NCBI GenBank assembly: GCA_963169105.1 | Contig: OY720640.1 | Location: 59,707,527-59,771,526 of the forward strand | Length of the DNA: 64,000 bases | Source: Ceriagrion tenellum | Taxonomy: Eukaryota > Arthropoda > Insecta > Odonata > Coenagrionidae | Direction: 5' to 3' | In this document: positions 10,816 through 22,157 of the stretch, one piece after another | How positions within the stretch are numbered: the first letter of the stretch is position 1 | Layout of the letters: each line of letters begins with the position of its first letter | Notes under the pieces: generated by a model | The model's database searches: none | Told to the model about the DNA's origin: nothing | Seen by the model: only the letters and a program-made list of their open reading frames with translations | Made by a program: the position numbers and the translations under genes

Positions 10816-11934
10816 TATATAATATACATGAACCACACAATTGGTATGCTACAAATGCTAGAGAAACTGCTAAACTAATCTATAATGTAACTATGTAAAC
10901 GTGACACAAGAGTCATGCAGGGAACTTGCAAATCATGAAGTTAGCACTACGCGGCAGATGTGGAAACATGCATTTGGGAGAATATGAATTAGTTAGTTGA
11001 CAGCTACACCACCTGTCAACTAACCTACTTCAAAGTCTCAACGCAGCCATTATGGTCTCTTATCGATCGCGAGAAAAACTTCATTTTAAACCTTTCTGTT
11101 TTACAGTCTACTTCCCTTAAATAATTCTAATGATCTGATCCACCGTAGTATGTTGACGTTGGTAAGATATTGATAACTTCGTCGGTAAAAAAAATTGGTT
11201 TTTGAATTTTAATCAAAGACTAGCTGTGCCTGGCATGCGTCCCAATGCCTCTTTTTCTTTCTAAGTAGGCACATATATACAAAGCAGACACATTTGCATA
11301 GAAATGAAAGACCGTGAATTTTTGTGTTGTCCAATGAAATCCTCCTATCAACACAGGAATTCGTAACACACAAATAATGGCATGAGTTTCCATTCCATAC
11401 CTATGCTGCGGTTTCCAAGTAAATAAAATATTCTAGGTTAAAATAGTGCAAATATTTGGAAATTTCGAGCTGAAAAAATCTAATTTTAGGAAAAAGCGAA
11501 GCGTATACGAAAATCGAATGCAGGAATAAAAAAATCAAATAAAAACACCACTGATTCAAATCTTATTCTACGTATAAATAAATTACCTTTTAACACAAAT
11601 TAGGACTCACTGATACGATTCTGATGAATGTGATTGAGCAACTCGTGAACGATCTGATACATTGCTTGCTTGTCGTTGCTCGCTTGTTTGAGAAGCTCGT
11701 GTGCCAGCACTCATTTGTTGAAACGACTCGCGCTCCTCCTATTCTACAATGGATTTAATAGAAACCTTCGCGGGTTCGCGCACAGCAACTCATCAAAGTT
11801 TCATTTAAATCTGATGAATTGGTATTGGAACGCTTAGAAGACGAACAAATAAATATTCATTTATATATATTAGAAGATAAATTGATCTCGGTTTCCGTCT
11901 GAGAAAGGATTTTGGCTGCTGCCAATGTTTCGAT
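10816..11934. other. No recognised feature
   Basis: AT-rich. Nothing more than ORF shadows was seen. About 11630-11760 is somewhat GC-richer with CTCGTG/CGTTGCTCG words but has no definable repeat. Confidence 0.4.
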
Positions 11935-12397
11935 GGAATATAGTCCGGTAATATTAGTTGAATTCGACCGCAAACCTGGACAAAAATAATTTCCCAGTGA
12001 AACCTTTTCCAATGCCTTTGAGGACTTCCCAGGATGACTAAAAAAAAGTCCCAAGAGCTCCTGACAGGGATAGCAAAGTTATCCAGGGAAACCTGGAAAA
12101 ACCTGGAGGTTTCCTGGAAAAATCCTAAATTAGTTAAAAATTCAGTTAGAGCGATGATTTTTATATGGGAATAGGAATTGGTTACTACATCAACTTGCGT
12201 CGTCTCGCCGCTGGCTCGTCGATATCAACAATGCTTTATGAAACCAAGATAACAATTATAAGACAATCCTTCCCTATTTGTGAAGAAGGTAAGTGTATAA
12301 GACAGTAAACTGTGCCGGTTTGGTGATCATGAGGGTGAAGATCGTCATAGGGATTATTACTGGCCTATACCAGGATGCCATTACCCATGTCCGGAGT
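11935..12397 (-). repeat. Repeat R, copy 1 (internally deleted)
   Basis: On the minus strand this is homologous to 14601-15490. Shared words include AAATAGGGAAGG, the run around ATCGACGAGCCA, and the CCTGGATAAC and GTCATCCTGGGAAGTCC blocks. About 430 bases present in copy 2 are missing here, with the junction near 12160. The family has a CCAGGTTTTTCCAGG-like motif but no recognised coding sequence, so its class is unknown. Confidence 0.75.
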
Positions 12398-12879
12398 CAA
12401 GTCGTTGCCGTACCGGTCTCTGTTATCTGGTTCGTTCGTGACGCAAAGGTTCATGAAGTGTCAAGCATGGATAAGTGCCTTTTGTGTGATTTTGCGGAGC
12501 GTCCTGGAGGTGAAATATTCATGGCAAATTTGTCCATTGTAATTTAAGAATGGGTGGATGGATGAGTCCCTGCCATTTTCGTCCATCCGCATTCTCTTTA
12601 ATTACAAGTACTTCCATTCACTGTTTCAGTGTGGTACAAATGGCCTTGATTCAATTCATAAAAGCAGTGCAATACGTCAGAATACAGTTCGTGACCTCTT
12701 AGAAGGAAAAAGATCCGTAACGCTGAATGTCGAATGTCATTATATCTAAACAAAGCGACCAAAATCCCCCTCTGTTCCCGAACCTTAGCCACAGAAACAG
12801 AGAAGATCATAGACTCTAGAATTCGATTTCATGTTGCACTACCTGCTCTGTGGAAATTCAGAGAGTCCTGATCATCCTA
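12398..12879. other. No recognised feature
   Basis: Between repeat R copy 1 and the LINE. Short ORFs on both strands overlap and show no domain. Confidence 0.35.
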
Positions 12880-14480
12880 ATCGATCAAGTCTCTTCTGTC
12901 AAGTTGGGAAATTAGAAGTAATCGAGAGCATTTGTGAGCAGACGTTGGGTATAGATGGAAGCAATACATCGAAGATCTCTGCGGAGGGCTTGAAGAAAAC
13001 CTAGTAAACGACGAGAGCGAGGTTGACGAGGAAGATCGGGGCCCACTCATAGTGCGGAATGAATTCGATAGAGCAGTAGAAGACCTCGAGAAAAACAAAG
13101 CACCCCGAGAGGACAACATCAATGGAGAAATCATCAAAGCGATCGGAAGTAAATCCTAAGATAACCTGTACGAGATACTCAGAAATAGCTATCAAAGCGG
13201 AACACTTCCAGAGGACTATCATTGGAGCGTTATGATTGCGATAACGAAGAAAGCAAGGACAAAGAGATGTGAGGAGCACCGAAGCTTAAGTCTAGTGTCC
13301 GACGCATCAAAAATACCAACACGAATTATAGGCCAAAGAATGGAGTGGAAAATTGAAGACAACCTCACAGAAAACCAGTTTCGATTTAGGAAGCACAAGG
13401 GTACCAGGGAGGCCATACTCTCCCTGAGAGTAATCGTGGAGAAAAAAATATATGTGAACAAACCATTGTATGTCTCATTCATGAACCTGGAGAAAAGTTC
13501 GTCAACGTTGAGTGGAACAAGATGCTCAGACTGCTGAAAAAACTGGGAATTGATTACGACCACAGAAAAATTATCTATCGACAATACAGGAAGCAAGTCA
13601 TTACAATACGAATGAAAGACGGAAACTAAAGAAGCTAAAATTATCAAAGGAGTATGACAAGGATGCAACCTCTCACCAGCACTGTTCAACATGTACTTGG
13701 AGGAGGCCATTCGAGAAGAGCAATAAACTGGCCTGAGAGGAATAAAGATAAACGGAGAAGAAATAAAAATGCTCTGCTTCGCAGATGATATCGCAGTCAT
13801 AACTGGAAACCGCGAGGATCCTCAGAGGTCACTAAACGTCATGGACCAAGTTCTCCAAGAATACAGCATGAAGATAAGTATGACGAAGACTAAAATCCTA
13901 GAATCCTAATGCGGAAGAAAGAAGCTGAATGCAGAAGTCACCGTGAGAGGAGAGAAATTAGAGCAAGTAGATTCTTTCACCTATCTCGGAAGTACCATCA
14001 AGTAGGACGGGAGAAGTACAACGGGCATCAAGCGGAAAATAACCCAAGCTAAGAAGACGTTCATAGGAAAAAGACAACTGCTGTGCTAAAAGAAGATGGG
14101 ACAACCAACCAGGAAACTGTATGTGAAAACCTTATGTGGAGTGTAGCACTCTATTGGAAGCTTGGACCAATGGAAAAGCTGATCAGAAAAGACAAAAACC
14201 CTTTGAAACCTGGTGCTGGAGGAGAATGCTGAAGATAAAATGGACGGAAAAAATAAGAAATGATGAAGTGTACAGAAGAGTAAAAGAGTAAAGGACCATA
14301 GGGAAATCTAAACAAAGAAGAAGAACCAGATGGATTGGCACACCCTGAGACACAATGGATTTAAGAACATAATTGGACAAAGGACATAAGGACAAAGAAC
14401 ATAATTGAAGGTAAAATAGAGGGAAGTCCCCCGAGAAAGACCCAGGAATGAGTTACTGTATCCATCATTAGAAGAAATGG
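12880..14480 (+). pseudogene. LINE reverse transcriptase, RTE-like (group A), best copy
   Basis: This is the longest retrotransposon coding remnant in the window. In order, on the plus strand, it shows the N-terminal RT segment EFDRAVEDLEKNKAPREDN, the palm region SLVSDASKIPTRIIGQRMEW with QFRFRKHKGTREAIL, then in other frames GCNLSPALFNMYLEEA near 13660, the catalytic box MLCFADDIAVITGN near 13770-13805, and the post-RT block GEKLEQVDSFTYLGSTI near 13945-14000. The FADD box supplies two RT aspartates. It is followed by a badly frameshifted C-terminal region ending near 14480. The endonuclease domain is missing. At least one stop lies inside the LSP motif and several frameshifts are present, so it is dead. 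It lies between two opposed copies of repeat R. Confidence 0.88.
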
Positions 14481-14600
14481 CTGCTGGAGTTGGAGATGAG
14501 ATCCCAACTCACTTCATATCTTTGTGCTCAAGCATGTGAGATGATGTGCTGCACCTACAGAAAGAACCGCATTGTGTGCTGTAACGTGTGAATGCTGCGC

Positions 14601-15490
14601 TGGACATGGGTGTACTAATGGCATTCCAGGATAGGATAGTGATGTTCCATATCTCGTTCTTCAGCCTCATGATCACCATACCGGTACATTTCACTGTCTT
14701 ATAATTTACCTTCTTCACAAATAGGGAAGGGTTGTCTTATAATTGTTGTCTTGGTTTCATTAAGCATTGTTGATGTCGACGAGCCAACGGCGAGACGACG
14801 CAAGTTGGTGTAGTAACCAATTCCTGTTGTTGTTGTTGTTTAATAACATTGCGATATTGCAACATAATTTATATGTTATTTTAATGTCTATGACCAACAG
14901 AAATAAATGCAGTTTCTGACAAAAATTCTAATCTGTGTTCATCCTTTCCGTTTAACACTTGTAACAGCGGCTCTTTCCTTCTTAGAAAAACACTGGATAA
15001 GACAATCAAATTCCAGGTTTATTCAAGGGGAATTCCAGGCAGCCTGTAATCTGGACACGGTTGAGTGACGACCTGAATGTGCCTAGCTTCATTCGCAAAG
15101 CCATAATCATGAAATCACAGAGTACAGTGAAATCCAGCGATACATTTAGCATGATGAATTAATTTCAAGTAAATTCCAAGATTTTTGGATTATATATTTT
15201 TCAGTGGGTCAATAGTGAAATTTAAGACTTTGGTTGCCTTTGTCATTAACTTCCTGACAGAATGACATAAAAATCATCGCTCTAACTGAATTTTTAACTA
15301 ATTTAGGATTTTTCCAGGAAACCTCCAGGTTGTTCCGGGTTTTCCTGGATAACTTCGCTATCCCAGTCAGGAGCTCTTGGGACTTTTTTGATAGTCATCC
15401 TGGGAAGTCCCCGAAGACATTGGAAAAGGATTCACTCGGTAATTATTTTTGTCCGGGTGGTAACCTAATTTTACCGGACTCTTACTCCTC
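14601..15490 (+). repeat. Repeat R, copy 2 (longest)
   Basis: The fullest of three copies of an unclassified repeat. It contains a GTTGTTGTTGTTG microsatellite at about 14827-14840 and an intact TTAA at 14952-14955. Copy 3 carries a piggyBac-like insertion exactly at the matching TTAA. It also has the CAATCAAATTCCAGG, CACGGTTGAGTGACGACC and CTCTTGGGACTTTTTTGATA blocks. No ORF with known content. It is inverted relative to copy 1, with a LINE between them. Confidence 0.8.
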
Positions 15491-16339
15491 CATCGTCTTC
15501 AGAGCAATGATTCCCAGGACATTCTGTCTACGCTTATATAGCTGTCTAATCGGGGGTGCATTGTTGTCTCCTTTTTTCCGTTATTTTTTGAATTAACGAT
15601 TATGATTCCCTGCTTAGGATGTACCCAATGTCCCGATTTATGGTGTTGTTTCCCAGCCTGATTCAAATGGCGTCTTTCAGTAGACGTTTTCTGTATCCTT
15701 TGCCTTTGGAGACCAGTTGAGCATCATCAAAGGAGATGATAAGGTCTTCTGATTTGCTATGTTCAGCCAAGGCAGATTTTTCTGGGTAGGACATCCTTAC
15801 TCGGACTGAGACCCGAGAACAATTTATATGTTTAATCCTCCGTGAAAGTACAAAATATTAGAATACTCATAAGTTTAAATTTTACGCGATAGCGTTTGAC
15901 CCTCGAATTTTTATATCCGACTGTTATTTCGATTCTTTGATCATTTACCGACAAAATCTACTATTTTTGTTATTGGTTTAAGTTATAACGACAAGCAGAC
16001 CGACCACGACGAGTGTAGTCTTGTGGGAAGCGTGATCTTTTCGGCACGTGCGGCGTGACGGTTGACCGAGTGCGACAGTGTCACTCTGAAAACGCCGCGG
16101 ATCATCGCTCCCTGAGAAAATTTAATGCGGAGTTACAAACGCTTGCCACCGGCTGGTGCTCTTAACTTCTCGTCACGTGGAGAGTGGTTATCTCTTTACC
16201 CACCCCTTCTCTGCACTATTGAGAAGAGGAGGGTGTCTCACGTGATCAGAACTAGACAGTTCTTTCGTATCGTTCCATTCGCCATTCCACGTATTGATTA
16301 GTGTGTTTTTACCAAAGATGAAAATTACAACAAAGGAGA
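15491..16339. other. No recognised feature
   Basis: AT-rich to 16000, then slightly GC-richer with CACGTG/CGGCACGTG words near 16040-16200. No domain-bearing ORF and no definable repeat. Confidence 0.35.
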
Positions 16340-16463
16340 TATTAAAAATAAAAATATATGACCACCAAAAAAGAGGAACGGTGAACGAGTGAAAAGGAAG
16401 GGGTCTCAAAAAGGACCGGTCCAGAGTGAACGAGTTCCCAAAAATGAACGTGATTGCCCATTG
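16340..16463 (-). mobile_element. Truncated hAT-like MITE, terminal part
   Basis: On the minus strand this matches the left terminal 120-130 bases of the MITE at 16740-17229. Shared words include GGGAACTCGTTCACTCTG, CTCGTTCACCGTTC and GATTGCCCA at the terminus. The outer end is at about 16463. The opposite end could not be located, so this copy is truncated or too diverged. The two copies face in opposite directions about 280 bases apart. Confidence 0.6.
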
Positions 16464-16590
16464 TTTATCGTTTTATATTATCGTTCTTTTTACGACCATT
16501 TGGTGTAATATTATCTTTTGTGATTCGAAGGCCGTAGAGCTCCACCCATTTCATTCGTATGTTTTTCGACTGTTGATATTATTTAAGTAA

Positions 16591-16739
16591 TCTACCGGTT
16601 TAGTTAGTTTTGAATGTGCGTGGTTTTCAGAGCACTGTCCACCTGTTCAATTTCTTTCTTCATATCAGCATACGTCCTTCCCTACTTTATGCCGCCCATA
16701 AAACCTATTCTTTTTCTTCCCCCTCCCTGCTTACTCAAC
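16591..16739 (-). mobile_element. LINE group B, 3' part (split by MITE)
   Basis: On the minus strand this is the 3' end of a group B LINE, beginning at the CTACCGGTT-type terminus near 16593 and collinear with 32653-32820. The coding remnant at the left side of the MITE resumes at 17230 on the other side. The final bases TACTCAAC (16732-16739) are the MITE target site. Confidence 0.75.
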
Positions 16740-17229
16740 TAGAGGTGGGCAATCCCGATCATTTTTGGGAACTCGTTCACTCTGGCCCGGTCCTTTTTGG
16801 GACCCTTTCATTTTCACTCGTTCACCGTTCTTTTTCATTCGTGGTCATGTATTTTTCTTGTTAATATGGCGTTTTGTAATTTTTAATTTGATAGCGTTTG
16901 AGAATACTGCATGAAATGTGATGGAAGGTAATATTACCAACTTGATTCATGGTTTCGTAAAAAGGTTTCATTTATATAATGAAAAAAGTACTACTCATTA
17001 GACTGCTAATATCAGCAGATGAAGTTTTGGGGTGTTATTAAGAACATCCTACCTCTTAAAGATAGGAGCAATATAGCCAAAGTACTGACGGATCGAAAGG
17101 AACGATAGACCAAAATGAACTATGAACCGAAAGGGACAGTCGCTCCGCAGAAGTCGGTCCTCGATCCTTCCGTTCAATCCATGGACCCGTTCTTTCGGTC
17201 GCGTTCGTTCGTGAACGACCCACCATCAC
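16740..17229. mobile_element. hAT-like MITE inserted in a LINE
   Basis: A 490-bp element starts TAGAGGTGGGCAA and ends in GACCCACCATCAC, an imperfect inverted terminus. Near both ends it carries CGTTCAC-type subterminal words. It interrupts a group B LINE whose sequence continues on both sides. The 8-bp flanks are TACTCAAC (16732-16739) and AACTCAAC (17230-17237), 7 of 8 identical, consistent with a hAT duplication plus one later mutation. No transposase inside. Confidence 0.75.
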
Positions 17230-17580
17230 AACTCAACATCTTTAATTCTATCACGACCTCAAGCCACCCTTTGCCCCTCATTACCTCCTTCAACCACCTA
17301 CTTTGCCTCTTCCTAATCACATCCAGAATTTTCCTTTCCTTGCCTACTATAGGGTCTTCCATTCTTAAGATGTGACCCGAAGAGCTTACCACGCTTTATC
17401 CTCAGCGTATCTGGCATTTTTCATCCTTATAAGGGCCTTCATTCTTCATGAGTCTAAACTCACCTCTCTTTTCAGTCGCCCTGAGAATTTCTTTGAAATC
17501 TTTCTTTCCTTCACTATCTCTTCAATTTCTCGTGATTTCATTAAGAACATGCATTCGGTGTCGTAGAGACTTTTTTTGCA
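17230..17580 (-). mobile_element. LINE group B, continuation beyond MITE
   Basis: The minus strand encodes a C-terminal LINE segment: in the frame 17174-17392 it reads SSGHILRMEDPIVGKERKIL and DVIRKRQSRWLKEVMRGKGW, preceded near 17400-17540 in another frame by EIEEIVKERKDFKEILRATE. The GHILRME block is the equivalent of the GHVLRR motif in other copies. Together with 16591-16739 it makes one insertion later split by a MITE. Stops and frameshifts show it is dead. Confidence 0.72.
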
Positions 17581-17599
17581 TGATCACTGTATTTTAAGG

Positions 17600-18290
17600 T
17601 TGATTTTGGTTTAAGTGAAGAGATTATTTTATATATCCTTAGGGTTATACCATCGGGTTATTCAATCTCTCTACGAAGCCGCTGGCGATTTTCCTGCTGG
17701 AAAGAATATCTAATCCCCAGTGACTATCTGCTATCTGTCTATTTTGCTTTTTCTCACTGCCATATAAATTACGGTATCAAGCTGTGGGGTCATGCCTCTT
17801 TAGCAATTGATTTATTTCTTCTTCAAAAAAGAGTTCTGGGGACTATTTATAGTTCCCATTTTTGGGAACATAGCTAACCGCTCTTTAAGCAGCTTGGCAT
17901 AATGACATTGTATGGCCGATATATATAATTTAATGTCTTTGCAATGCTAAAGTAAATTTGGATTCTCTTGAAATTGGTACTAAGGTCCGTCAGCATGATA
18001 CCAGAAAAAATAATCTATTAGTGCTTCACTCTGGGCTATCATTTACCAGTAAATCATTTGATTTTATAACACTTCTCTTGTTTTACCACCATCCCCAAGA
18101 GGCTAGATATATCACCTTTCAAAGATTGAAGCATGCCCTCCACTCATGGCTTTTGTCCAAAGCCTCCTATTCGGTAAATGAATTTTGGGAGTGCAAACAC
18201 ATCAATATTCAATTTTGATCTCTATTTTGTATTTGACGAAGACAATTACATCGTGCCTGTGTTTAATTTCTAATAAATATAATTATTATA
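17600..18290 (+). mobile_element. LINE 3' part, Jockey/CR1-like (group J)
   Basis: On the plus strand the post-RT region reads INYGIKLWGHASL, LFLLQKRVLGTIYSS and LFKQLGIMTLYG near 17765-17920, then a 86-codon frame (17958-18218) containing VRQHDTRKNNLLVLHSGL. The order YGxxLWG, LQKRxxR, LxILTLxxxY is characteristic of Jockey/CR1-type LINEs between the RT thumb and the C-terminus. The copy ends in TAAATATAATTATTATAATA, a simple AT tail. Stops interrupt it. The same arrangement recurs at 50000-50837. Confidence 0.75.
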
Positions 18291-19449
18291 ATAGGTATCT
18301 CGCCGACAGAAACTCAGGAGCGTTCCTGTGCTCTTTAATGTCGGACGGCCAGCAATCCTGGCGTAACGTATTTGACCATTAGCAGTGCATTTTGCATTTA
18401 CGTATAAAAGAGAAGCCAAGTAAAGATAGATTTGGAGAGGATTGGAGCCGCGGAGGAGGAGGCAATCGACCGAAAGAGATTGAGGTGCGGCTAAATATCA
18501 ACTTGGATATATGTGGCCCTGGGAGTAAGAGTAAGGAGAGTAAGAGTTGTCGTAAGCCAAGCAATTGCTGATTAGCTTCAGGAAAGCTGAAATCAGACCT
18601 GAGGGTAGGTGGCCAAACAATACTCGACCCCCAGTCATTTGACATTGCTTCTCAAATCGCACAGATTTTCCACGTTACGGCACGAATTATAGAAACTGAC
18701 GATTAAAAATGGGGGTCAAGGTTCACTTAATACTAAAGATGCAAACAATTCTGGATATAGATGCTTGCGAAGCGGTTCTTCAATCTAACTGCACTGGCTA
18801 GAGGGAGTGTTGGGTGACGGAAACTATTATAGATAAGAGGGGGTCAAGATTCACTGGTACAACGACCCAGTTAAAAAAAAAACACGATGCGACTGACGTA
18901 TTGTTCCACTCTCTCTACCCGCGGGTTATGTTTTTAAACAACCGCCGTAAGAAAGCGGGGATTGTGTATTTTTTACCATATTCCTTTTTCCGATGCAGTG
19001 AAAATATAGTATTACATATAAGTGGATTTAGTCACCTTGAAGCGGAGGATATATGTTGCTTGATTCAACGGCTTCTTGCAGAATGTCGTTCGCCCATAAT
19101 TTACGCTCGTGTATCAGAACACGAGGATTTAAATATTTACCTTTTGAGTGCATTCTTCGTGTAGTAATGCACGCCAAAATGGGGAAATTGGCCAGGAGGA
19201 TAAACATTATTCGACTCGACTGGGGTTCAAACCCGAATCTCTCAATTGATGGTCCTGTTGTTTAGCCGGTGGCGCCAGCAAGCCGTGGGTAATGTTGTCT
19301 CGGGACTGATGTGGTGTAACGTGTATATGACGAATTCGGACAAGTCCAAAAAGGGGAGCTCTTCATCGGCCATCGAGCCACATTACCAAGGTTTTTGATG
19401 GCTTACTCAACTGATCAGCTATTGAGGGATCGAAATTTGAATCACTTTT
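18291..19449. other. No recognised feature
   Basis: ORFs of 88 (18379-18645, minus) and 116 codons (18814-19164, plus) lack any recognisable domain. The region 19160-19400 is mildly GC-richer and may hold the decayed upstream RT of the LINE that begins at 19450, but I cannot align it. Confidence 0.35.
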
Positions 19450-20262
19450 AAATGCAATAATTTTTCATCGAATCGAGTGGGAGCTAGAATTAAATCTTAG
19501 TAAATGCACCACAGTTCTGCTTGCGAAAGTCATCACACAGATTCTATTCTCTGCGGGTGGAGTAAACATAAAATCTTCAGATACAGTTAAATAATTTGGA
19601 ATTACCTTTAATTTTGATATATCGTGGGGAACACTCATACAAAACATATGCGACGCAGCATTAAAGAAACTAGGTTTTATTATTAGTAAAATACAAAGGT
19701 CCTTGGATGAAAAAGTGAAAGAGAGATGCTACTTCACTCTGGTTAGGCCACACCTCGAATACACCTCGAGCATTTGAGACCCTGGTCATAGAGATTTAAA
19801 CAAAAAAACTAACAAAATATAAAGAAAAGCTAAGCGCTTCGTTAAAAACTGCTACGAGTGCAAATATAGTGTATCACAACTTTTAGAGGGATTAAGGTGA
19901 GAGCCCCTAGAGACTCGGAGGCTACACGCTATGCTTAGCTTGCTTGAAAATTTCAGGAATTGTGTGTTTCAGAGCGACACAGAGAATATTATCATGACGC
20001 CTCACTACTTCTCAATGTCTGACAGAAGCGATAAAACAAGAGAGATACATTGCCGAACAGATAGGTACAAAAACTCGTTCTTTCCGCACACAATAAGCGA
20101 CCACAATAAATACTGTGCTCCACTAAATGCACCCCTATAATATTCGTCACAATTTCACCTCCCAAAGCCTTATCCCTTACACCTGTACACGGCTTGTGTC
20201 CTAACACCCACTGTCACACGCTCATACGGCTGCTCGTGGGTTAGTATGTAGATGTATTCATA
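19450..20262 (+). mobile_element. LINE 3' part, L2/CR1-like (group D), best copy
   Basis: The plus strand encodes the end of an L2/CR1/Daphne-like RT. In order: WELELNLSKCTTVLLAK near 19470-19520, FGITFNFDISWGTLI near 19590, LGFIISKIQRSLDEKVKERC near 19670-19730, LVRPHLEYTSSI near 19740-19775, KRFVKNCYECKYSVSQLLEG near 19835-19890, then ENIIMTPHYFSMSDRSDK and RYKNSFFPHTISDHNK (to about 20110). The LVRPHLEY block and the SFFP block are conserved C-terminal landmarks of these clades. A 3' UTR runs to a TAGTATGTAGATGTA end near 20255. Stops at several points make it inactive. The catalytic RT core is absent. Confidence 0.85.
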
Positions 20263-20279
20263 CTTATAGTCACTATATG

Positions 20280-20358
20280 ATGAAACAAACGTGTCCAGTC
20301 AGCCGAAACAATCTGGCTCGCCGGATTTTTTCGGTCGACGGGAGACGTTTGTTTCATC
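20280..20358. repeat. Short hairpin
   Basis: GATGAAACAAACGT near 20280 faces ACGTTTGTTTCATC ending near 20358, a 14-base perfect stem around a 50-base loop. Nothing else defines it as a mobile element or a terminator. Confidence 0.5.
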
Positions 20359-21086
20359 GCCGCACAGGGAAAACAAAAGCCTTCTCTATCTTGCGCTTAG
20401 TATTCTCATGTATTAGATTACTGAGAACAAAATATCAAAGGCTTTTTTTTGCACAAGCTCTTCTAGCAAGCCTAGTCACCTAAAACCTGTTCTTAAGGTA
20501 TTTTCCAGGATAGTCGTAGTTTAAAAGGTCTCTCCCGGTGTCCTACGAGTTGTCAAATTTTTCTCGGCTGACGCTAAAATGTCCCGGAAATTTGGGCCTT
20601 TGCTGTTGGGTCTTTTTTGGGCCCGTTGTACAATACAAGTATATGCGAGCAACGAAAAATATTTGGCGAGATATTTGTCCATTGAAAACATTGAATCAAA
20701 TTTAATCACGTATCTTCAAAGGCTGTGGTTTAAATATTGATCGTCTCTCGCTTGGTTCAAGGAGAGAGCACATAAGGTAGAAGTCGATCCGATCAACACT
20801 ATTTTTCAGTTTTTCCGGCGGATTGAGAGGGAAAACGTGGCGGTGACGAGAGGGTTCAGCCACCTTGATTGACGAGATTTTAACGCGGTGCGACGTAGCA
20901 AGGTTCTTAAACAAGCAACCAGTTGAGCGAATAATAGCTTCATTTTGAGTTCTTATAATCTAAGAATAACATGATTGATCATCGTCGATTTACCTTTTAA
21001 AAGCAACTTCCCGATTTTGTTCTTCTGTCATTCTCTCCAACATTAGATATGTCCCAGTTTTGGAACATAAGAAACGATGATCCAGA
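20359..21086. other. No recognised feature
   Basis: ORFs of 60-70 codons on both strands only. No repeat recognised. Confidence 0.35.
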
Positions 21087-21328
21087 TTCGAGCATTGGCT
21101 TCCGCGGTTCGTAAAATAAAATGCCTTAATTGGCGGAATAATCGCGTTGCTTATATTATGTTGTTGACATTATCCTTAGGATCGTCGTATGAAATAGTTT
21201 AATTTTCGGCAGAACCGCATTTTACCGCTGCTACGTTGCCGGAACAGTTATCAGAAGCAACAAAACAATGCGGTTATCCCGCGTATTAAACCATTTAATC
21301 TTACGAACCGCGGAAGCCTATGCTCGAA
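21087..21328. mobile_element. MITE with 28-bp near-perfect termini
   Basis: A 242-bp element whose outer 28 bases (21087-21114 and 21301-21328) match in 27 of 28 positions as inverted repeats; the ends begin TTCGAGCAT and contain CTTCCGCGGTTCGTAA. Similarity continues inward for another 35-40 bases at lower identity (GCGG-ATAA-CGC words). No transposase is present. Flanking bases show no clear target duplication, so the superfamily is open. Confidence 0.8.
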
Positions 21329-21382
21329 CAATATGACATGAATGGCTGGCTTCGCGACAAAACTTTATTCTTCGTAAAGTTA

Positions 21383-21800
21383 TTATTAAGCGTATGCTTC
21401 TAAACGACTCAAACAATTTAGTTAAGGTTTTGGGAGAAGAAATGGTGATCTGTATTATGGGAGTGTATTTAGTGGAGCTCAGTTTTTATTGTGGTCGTTT
21501 ATTGTGCGCGGAAGTAAAGGGTTTTGGTATCTATCTGTTCGGCAATGTATCTCTCTTACTTTATCGTTTCCGTCATTTCTGGAGATGTAGTGAGGCGTCA
21601 TAATAATATTTTCTGTGTCGCTCTGAAACACACCAGTTCTGAATTTCTCAAGCTAGCTAAACCTAGCGATTAGCCTCCGAGTGTCTAGGGGCTCCCACCT
21701 AAATCCCTCTAAAAGTTGTGAAACACTATATGTTCGCTCGTAGCAGTTTTTAACGAAGCGCACAGCTTTTCTTTGTATTTCATTAATTTTTTAAGCAAGG
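21383..21800 (-). mobile_element. LINE 3' fragment, L2/CR1-like (group D)
   Basis: On the minus strand, collinear with 19840-20200: it shows the block around CTCCGAGTGTCTAGGGGC (antisense of the ETRRLHA segment) and the SFFP-like region. Truncated at the 5' end by about 21800 and missing the last bases of the family 3' terminus. Dead copy. Confidence 0.72.
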
Positions 21801-22157
21801 GGATACGTATTCTGATTGTTTCTATTTGTAAACTACCAATATATTCACTTAATCAGATATTCCTTTCGCCTCTGACCGTTTGTTAACCCGGATAACTGCC
21901 AGTGTCTCGGCGAGCGTCTACTGCATGCGCATACAGCATCGCTGATGCAGACCTCTGATAGGCCTCGGTTATGGCGTGACTGACCTGTGAGGACTGCCTC
22001 CTCGCAATCGAATCATGTGTTTGCATTCCAATCAAAAGTATCATCTCTTGCACTAACTCGCGTGCTTTTTTAATCTCCTTATTCTGAAAACAGCAAGTGG
22101 TATATGTCTCTAGTGCATGAGATGGCTTATTCGTTCGTTTTCCACGCTTCGACTCTA

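Noticed and set aside
13219..13800. 193-codon minus-strand ORF as a gene
   Set aside because: It is the antisense shadow of LINE RT coding sequence; the plus strand has the RT motifs.
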